This document shows positions 58,188 to 64,000 of a stretch of 64,000 nt of DNA, piece by piece. The notes under the pieces are model-generated. The model saw nothing but the letters and a program-made list of their open reading frames with translations, was not told where the DNA came from and did no database searches. Numbering within the stretch: the first letter of the stretch is position 1; each line of letters opens with the position of its first letter. The translations under genes and the position numbers were made by a program. Source of the DNA: Plantago major (lineage: Eukaryota; Streptophyta; Magnoliopsida; Lamiales; Plantaginaceae); the NCBI GenBank assembly GCA_026545765.1, contig CM048843.1, forward strand, positions 18,629,200 through 18,693,199, given 5' to 3'.

Positions 58188-58942
58188 TCGTGTTGTAGGT
58201 GAGCCACGCCCTTCGCCTTTATTGGTCGTCCCTCCTTCCGTGTCTTTGGCTTTCCTTTCCCACGCCGCATCGGTTGAATTTCAGTGCGTCAGAACAACTT
58301 CCGGTGGTGCTTGAAAACATTGGTGTTTGTGAGATTGGAGAATGGTAATTTTGAGTGTAGGGTCTTCGTGACGAAGCTTCGAACAAAGGCGAACAAAGCT
58401 CGGTTGGGGTTGTGGAGAGGTGTTTTGTTAAGCTTTTTCATGCACGCTCAGAAGCTTGGTGTGTTTTCTTGCATCCACCTCAGAGTTTCCGGAGTGAACA
58501 AGTTTCCGTCCATGTCGCCGGAAAATTGAAGTGGAGATGGTTGGTGTTTTGGAGTGAAGAGAGTGTTTTGAGTTTAATTAAGAGAGAAAGAGGAGTTGGA
58601 GATGGGATGATCCAAATATAGTCAAGACTGATCTCATTTTATAGATCTCGAAAAAATAAAGTCGTTGGTGATTTTAAAAAAAAATTAATGACACATGGCA
58701 GCAGCCTTGAGCTCCCCCGTCAGTGGCTGACGGGGGAGGCGGCGCGTCTGGCGCGTCAGCTGTAGGTGACGGCCTGCAATGCAGGCCGTCTAAGTGAAGA
58801 ATGAGAGTTTGCAACCAAATCCACCACATACGGAATATCTAACACCTTAGATAATACCTCAAATAGTGATATTATCATTTGATCTTCAACAATTTTCTAG
58901 CATGATAGGGCCATAGGGGTATAAACCAAGTACGACAAGTCT

Positions 58943-60112
58943 GGCAAAAAGGCACTAATGATCCTAAAGTTTAGGGATCTAGCGTACGCAATACAACGTT
59001 TGTCCCTCCCGGCATATTGAGTCCCAATATTTTTAAAAAATGACTAACAAAGTACTTTCAACAAAAATTTGACTCAAACTGCTGATGTGGCACATAAGTC
59101 AACGGGTCAAACCCGATATTGACTGCCAACTCAGTATTTTTAAAAAAGAAAAATGTAAAATAAAATTAAAGTTCCAGAAAAATAAAAGAAAAGAGAAAAT
59201 AAATTTAAAAAACCAAATTAAAAGAAAAAGAAAACATAAATGAAATAGAAAAACATGAGTTCTACCAAATTCAATTATAGTTAATACTACTTAAATCATC
59301 CATTAACAATTAACACGTCCAAATTCATGAACAAGAGATGATAATTTTATTTTTATTTTAGAAAAAAATGGTATTTATTAACAAAAAAATTAAAGGAGTC
59401 GCAGCAACTTGCAACGAAAATCAGACATAGCAAATTGCAAAATCTCAGTCCCACGGCCACAAGCAAAATGAAAACTGCAAAAAGCAGTAACCACATACAA
59501 AAAGAGAGAAAGCTATGGTGGTTCTCTATATTCAAAAGGCAAGGAGAATCTAATAATTTTGAAAACTTGAGGTCCGCTGCTCTCTTTAACAAATGCTAGA
59601 TCTGAAATCATATCAGTCCGCCGCTCTCTTTCAATCGGAAATTGAAGAGGTCCGCTGCTCTCTTTAACAAATTCGGAGAAGATCGATGGGTAATTTTGTT
59701 TGGGTGATTCATGGTTTTCCTTCGTTTCACTCTGATGGAGAAGACAAGATCGGAGATCACAAGAAGAAGGATTGGAAAAGGTCAAGAAATCTGCTGCTTT
59801 GTTTTTGTTTATTCCAGCAATTTTCTTTTTGTTTCGATTTGAGTTTTTTAATTTGTTTTCTCTTTTCTTTTATTTTTCTGGAATTTTAATTTTATTTTAC
59901 ATTTTCCTTTTCAAAAAATAATGAGTTGGCAGTTAATATCGGGTTTGATCCGTTGACTTATGCGCCACATCAGCAGTTTGAGTCAATTTTGTGGTGAAAG
60001 TCCTTTCTCAGCCATTTTTTTGGAACATTGGGACTTAATATGCCGGAAGGGACAAACGTTGTATTGCGGACGCCAAACCCCCAAACTTTAGGACCATTGG
60101 TGCCTTTTTGCT
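58943..60112. mobile_element. Mutator-like element with long terminal inverted repeats
   Basis: The left arm (58943 to about 59240) and right arm (about 59825-60112) are inverted copies over about 290 bases. They start GGCAAAAAGGCACTAATG and AGCAAAAAGGCACCAATG. Flanking 10-mers CGACAAGTCT (58933-58942) and CAACAAGTCT (60113-60122) differ by one base and fit a Mutator-type target duplication. The core of about 590 bases has no transposase. It holds two copies of GGTCCGCTGCTCTCTTTAAC (about 59571 and 59650). Short ORFs there are shadows. Confidence 0.85.
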
Positions 60113-60122
60113 CAACAAGTCT

Positions 60123-60686
60123 AAGTCTACTACATTCAAAATCTTCACCAAAACAATCACATTTGTTCCAAACTGTCCCTCCACCAAAATCCAATCGAAA
60201 TTTGATACTCAAGTTTCCATGATATGCTACTGAACATCAAGTCAAATTAAACTATTTTACTACATTCATTATCACTGGTTGATGTTTTCCAGAAAACAAG
60301 ATGCAAAGAAACCAGAGACCGCCTTTTCAATTGGTCATGACTAGACAAGGATTAAAGTACGGTAAGTACCGTTTACCTTTCTATGTACTGAAATAACATA
60401 GAAAGCTCATGAGTCGTTACTCATTACTATTCGATCTATAAGTATGAACAAAGTTAAATTAATTTCACCTCTATTATTGATTAATCTCCCATGAACCATG
60501 TAAATTTTCACGTGTACGTACAGTGTGTAGAATTGAGACAAATAAAATCGGAGTAAAGAGAGTAGTTTAACATGCTTAAAAAACCAAATAAGTCCGCTGA
60601 AGAACTAGCAAGCCAACTAGTGAGACAAATTCACAAGGTAGATGATAATAACTGACAAAAATGATGATGCCCGATAAATCTTCCTC
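60123..60686. other. Intergenic stretch
   Basis: No gene or known repeat is visible. Confidence 0.4.
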
Positions 60687-60959
60687 GAGCTCGACTCGTT
60701 AACACAAACGAGTAAAAAAATGGGCTGGAGCTCGAGTAACTTGTAATGAGCTCGAGCTCAAAAAAATAACAAGCCTTAACGAGCATTTACGAGCCTTATA
60801 TATTGAAAATATTAAAAATACGTATAAAAAATATAAATTTAAAAAAATAATTAGTCTTAACGAGCTTTATCGAGTCGAAAACGAGCATAATAAGTGGCTC
60901 GAGTTCGGCTCGTTTACCTTAATGAATGAGCCGAGCTCGAGTCTTAACGAGTCGAGCCC
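60687..60959. repeat. MITE-like repeat rich in GAGCTCG motifs
   Basis: The ends GAGCTCGACTCGTTAA (60687-60702) and TTAACGAGTCGAGCCC (60944-60959) are inverted copies with one mismatch. Between them the words CGAGCTCGAG, AACGAGC and GGCTCG recur on both strands. There is no clear target duplication and no coding. The superfamily is uncertain; subterminal motifs of this kind are common in hAT-type MITEs. Confidence 0.5.
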
Positions 60960-61216
60960 ACGTTAAACCTCAATACGCATAACAGCCCTAAGTGACACCA
61001 ACAGTTAAAATTGTTCTAGGTATGATGTTTGCTATTACATTATCATAAGCAAATTCACACACATAAAAGCCACTACATTAAACTAGCTAGTTACCCCTCC
61101 CATGGACAGATTCTATAAAATTCCATATAAATGCGCCCACTAGTTAATGTTGTCATGCAAAAAGAGTTTATCAATATAAATCAATTTGAACTTTATAATT
61201 ACACAAAGGATTAAAA

Positions 61217-61535
61217 TGTAACAATCCGAACACTAATCGATCGAGCTCCGACCTTTTAGACCGCGGTGCGGTTATTTATGGTAGCTCTCTGGTTGATATG
61301 TTGGCCCCATTGTACTAACACAAGTCCTTTCCCGTGCACTTTGTGTTCACTCCTGCGCGAACCAGGAGACTTCCCAGTTGGTCACGTATCATAAGATTGC
61401 TACAGAGCAAGCACGCTTAACTCTGAAGTTCTTATTGGTGGATTCCCAAAAAGAAATGTGTACCTTAATGGTATGAGTAGCGTTCTTGATCCCTTTAAGC
61501 TGTTTGAACTTGAATTGAAATTTTGGAGCGTTACA
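61217..61535 (-). mobile_element. Cassandra-type solo LTR with 5S rRNA-like domain
   Basis: The 319-base LTR runs TGTAACAATCC...GAGCGTTACA with a perfect 5-bp target duplication TAAAA (61212-61216 and 61536-61540). On the minus strand, about 61330-61440 reads like plant 5S rRNA (AGTTAAGCGTGCTTG, then ACTGGGAAGTCTCCTGG). Cassandra elements are non-coding miniature LTR retrotransposons known to carry a 5S domain in their LTR. No internal region or second LTR is present. Confidence 0.88.
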
Positions 61536-61540
61536 TAAAA

Positions 61541-61753
61541 TGTACTTGCCTTAGTGAGATACGAAGGGAGCAACTGAGGTTTAAAATATAATTGTAATGT
61601 TTCAAACAATACTAATAATGTTCTACGGTATTATGTATAACACATATGTTCTTAATAAAAATCAATAATGTTTATAGCTAATTTATCTATAAGAATGGTC
61701 CCAATGGAGACTTAATCTAATAATTGTATCAATTCCAATTGTAAAGATTTTAC
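61541..61753. other. Intergenic stretch
   Basis: AT-rich, with nothing recognised. Confidence 0.4.
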
Positions 61754-61998
61754 TGTAACACCATGAGTATTTTTGCTATAATATTCCTTTCGCCCCAAAC
61801 ACTTCATACATTATACATTAATAGTTGACGTTCAGTTCTATATTTAAAATAAAAATAAATAATAAACCATGAAAATGTGTAACTTATACTATGTGTGCAT
61901 GTAATTTCCGTTCATTTGTTGACTTTGGGGCAGGTTCATTATTTATTTTATATGGATAAAATCCTCTAGAAGTTTAAAAACAAATGTATGGTGTTACA
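61754..61998. repeat. Candidate small TIR element (MITE)
   Basis: TGTAACACCAT (61754-61764) and ATGGTGTTACA (61988-61998) are perfect inverted repeats. Further in, CGCCCCAAA and TTTGGGGC are also inverted (about 61792 and 61924). It is 245 bases long and has no ORF. I could not settle a target duplication. Confidence 0.5.
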
Positions 61999-62363
61999 TG
62001 ACGGAGTGAATATATGTTGATGATGTTTTGATGAGAGGAGGCGGCGGAATACACACGTGGGCCGTGAAACGGGCCGCCGCTACAGGTCGCAAAACCGGTC
62101 CAATATGTTTTCTTGTCTGGGTCAAGGTGGTCCATTATGCTATCAGAACCTTCGTTAAAGATTGATTAATTAATTTATTGTATGCTGCTACTAGTCTCTA
62201 CTCCTACATACAATGTTTCTCACTTTTCCACTCTCTTACTGCAGCCCCATCTCTCAACTTTTTCATTTATAATTGAAATAATCCCCATCTCCTTATACTC
62301 AATTCAACCAATCATGATCATATGTCACACAAAAGAAAACTATATTTATATTAGGTGTACATC

Positions 62364-64000
62364 TGTTACGAACGATATCAATTATGAAATGCTATTGAGA
62401 GTAAACTAGCTAAGAGATATGAAATGTACCAAATGATCTTCGATAACTGATCAATTGATCGGAAACAGGTATTTATAGTTCGTTGAACACTCCTCAACGA
62501 ACTAGGAGAGCAGCTGCCGACGTGGCAACATCCAGACCATCCCTTTATTTAACAAAAACGCTAAACATAAAACGTAATAATAGAAACACACTTTTTCCGT
62601 TATTTAACAAATCTGAGAATTAGGCTAAGTATAGAGCTTCTTCCATCTGTAACATTCCTCCCTTCTTCTGGATTAGCTTGTCCACAAGCATCCAAGTTAA
62701 TTAACTTCTGAATCATCACTAAATAGTCCTCCCATGTAGCTTCTTCAACAAGGTGCTCCCATTGAATCAAGACCTGGCCTACAACAACATTATTTCTTTT
62801 AACCATTCTTCTAGCCAATATCTTGATTGGTACCAGAATAATGGCTCCTTCTTCATCCATAGCTGGTAGAGCAGAAGTGACTGAATGCATTGGTCCAACC
62901 TGTTTCTTGAGCAATGGAACATGGAACACAGGATGGAGCTTACTGGTAGCTGGCAACTCCAATCTATAGGCAACCTTACCTATCTTCTCAACCACTTGGA
63001 ATGGTCCAGCATATTTAGGACACAACTTCCACACTTGGCTTCCTCTCACAGAAAACTGTCTATAGGGTCTGAGCTTCAAGTATACCCAATCTCCCACCAT
63101 GAAAGTTCTCTCAGATCTGTGTTTATCAGCCAAATTCTTCATTCTCTGCTTGGATTCCTCCAAATTATTTTGACTTTAGTCAGAATTTCTACTCTATTAC
63201 TGAGCAAATTCTCTACTCCAACCACTGTGCCATCATTCATGTTCCCCATTGTGAGTGATGGAGGAACATATCCAAACAAGGCTTGAAATGGACTCATCTT
63301 AATAGTTGTATGGTGTGAGCTATTATACCACCACTGAGCCAGGCTCAACCATTGCTTCCATTTCTTAGGTGCTTGACCACACATGCACCTGAGATAGCTC
63401 TCCAAGCATTGATTCACTCTCTCAGTCTGTCCATCTGTTTGTGGATGGCATGCAGTACTGAGGAGCTAAGTAACTCCCAATAATTTGAAAAGCTCCTTCC
63501 ACAGGTTGCTAGTAAACATCTTATCCCCGTCACTCACAATACTAACAGGCAACCCATGATACTTACATACATTCTCCAAAAATAACTGAGCAACTTGTAA
63601 AGCTGTTAATGGATGACTAAGTGATATGAAATGAGCAAACTTAGTAAACCTGTCAACCAGAACCATAATGATATCCATACCTCCAAATTTAGGTATAAAA
63701 TCCATGGTGATATGTTGCCATGCTTGCTCAGGCACTGGCAATGGCTGTAGCAATCCTGGTGAATTCACATGTTCTGTCTTACATGCCTGACATACTCCAC
63801 ACTCACTCACCACCTGTTGTATTGTGGATCTCATGTTAGGCCAGTAAAATATATTGTTGACCTTGTGATAAGTAGCTAACATGCCTGAATGCCCCACATC
63901 TACTCCTTCATGCATGGATTTTACCACAGAAACTCTGAGCTCATTTCCACTTCCCACATACAGTTTATTTTTATACTTGACCATATCACCAGCTAATGAG
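62364..64000 (-). mobile_element. Chromodomain Ty3/Gypsy element, 3' part, runs off the window
   Basis: On the minus strand there are integrase, chromodomain, polypurine tract (GAAGAAGGGAGGAA, about 62655-62668) and a 3' LTR. The LTR candidate is 62364-62654 (291 bases), TGTTACAG...CGTAACA on the minus strand, with TATAAATA at about 62471-62478. The 5' part lies beyond base 64000. The coding frame is broken in at least two places in the visible part. The outer flank at 62359-62363 (ACATC) would be one half of the target duplication. Confidence 0.8.
62600..63984 (-). pseudogene. Chromovirus integrase with C-terminal chromodomain
   Basis: The zinc-binding part is visible (HEGVDVGHSG, CGVCQACK). 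The DDE core is WQHITMDFIPKFGG, VSDGDKMFTSNLW and the region beyond. Then come WNSSHH-like words (AQWWYNSSHHTTIKMSPF), the GPF-type C-terminal domain (GDWVYLKLRPYRQ, YAGPFQVVEKIG, KLHPVFHVPLLKK) and a chromodomain-like tail (VLIQWEHLVEEATWEDY). Chromodomains steer chromovirus integration to particular chromatin. The tail marks a chromovirus, unlike the Tat element on the left. Broken copy. Confidence 0.85.

Larger units (their letters stand above)
54953..58790 (-). mobile_element. PIF/Harbinger DNA transposon with complete ends, genes decayed
   Basis: The element is 3,838 bases long. TAA target duplications lie at 54950-54952 and 58791-58793. The ends are GACTACCCGCATTG and, inverted, GACGGCCTGCATTG. 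The flanks join as CACTAAGTG, the inverse of CACTTAGTG, which fits the PIF target preference CWCTTAGWG. It carries the two usual genes on the minus strand: a Myb/NAM-like ORF (57527-58187) and the DDE transposase (55327-56534). Both frames are broken. The right end is a perfect foldback (GACGGCCTGCA/TGCAGGCCGTC, 58768-58790). A second strong hairpin, CCCCCGTCAG/CTGACGGGGG, lies at 58711-58733. Confidence 0.92.

Noticed and set aside
59353-59889. Hydrophobic frames in the Mutator-like core
   Set aside because: T-rich sequence gives Phe/Leu-rich frames on both strands without any motif.
61330-61440. A true 5S rRNA gene
   Set aside because: Only part of the 5S sequence is kept. It lies inside an LTR with TG...CA ends and a target duplication, which is the Cassandra pattern.

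Overview
This is a plant nuclear window, most likely from a eudicot. The evidence is plant-specific transposon families (Tat Gypsy, CACTA with plant transposase domains, PIF/Harbinger, Cassandra, Stowaway), plant-type introns, an AP2/ERF gene and a plant thionin-like gene. I cannot name the species. Transposable elements make up most of the window. I can support only two intact host genes, both on the minus strand: a two-exon thionin-like secreted peptide gene (41507-41894) and an ERF transcription factor with a C-terminal EDLL-type motif (53116-53562).

Left half (1-39660). The outer frame is one old, decayed Copia-type LTR retrotransposon on the minus strand. Its 3' LTR runs from before base 1 to 15770, its internal region is 15771-21403, and its 5' LTR is 21404-39660. 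Both LTRs are swollen by later insertions. The 3' LTR holds a Tat-lineage Gypsy element (1356-15160) with gag, protease, RT, two RNase H domains and integrase on the minus strand. That element also has a block of plus-strand (antisense) genes between pol and its 3' LTR. The 5' LTR holds, at one (TA)n site, a Helitron (about 21853-29644) followed by an endogenous caulimovirid of florendovirus type (about 29698-37137), and further on a non-autonomous CACTA element (about 38118-39213). The Helitron carries a solo LTR related to the Tat Gypsy (24774-25678) inside its replicase gene, a truncated Stowaway, and a 199-bp tandem duplication.

Middle (39661-53000). After a faint LTR-element remnant come the thionin-like gene, a Stowaway MITE (42201-42442) and a 5'-truncated LINE on the minus strand (42991-50796). 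The LINE is split by two DNA transposons. One is a Mutator-like element with a perfect 9-bp target duplication (43731-45051). The other is a CACTA element (about 45982-50513) that keeps a spliced TNPA-like gene but lacks the main catalytic transposase. Its terminal motif, CGACGGATA, is shared with the small CACTA copy in the Copia LTR. Helitron and CACTA scraps follow at 51935-52680.

Right end (53000-64000). The ERF gene is followed by a second LINE tail. Next is a complete-ended PIF/Harbinger element (54953-58790) with decayed transposase and Myb-like genes, sitting in a perfect PIF-type palindromic target. Then come a Mutator-like element with terminal repeats of about 290 bp (58943-60112), a MITE-like repeat rich in GAGCTCG motifs, a Cassandra solo LTR carrying a 5S rRNA-like domain (61217-61535), a small TIR element, and the 3' part of a chromodomain Gypsy element that runs off the right edge (62364-64000).

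The most unusual features are the antisense block of the Tat element, which has three separate TATA-led units; the stacking of a Helitron and a florendovirus at one (TA)n tract; and homopolymer G/C tracts of 14-18 bases in unrelated elements, two of them inside conserved transposase motifs.
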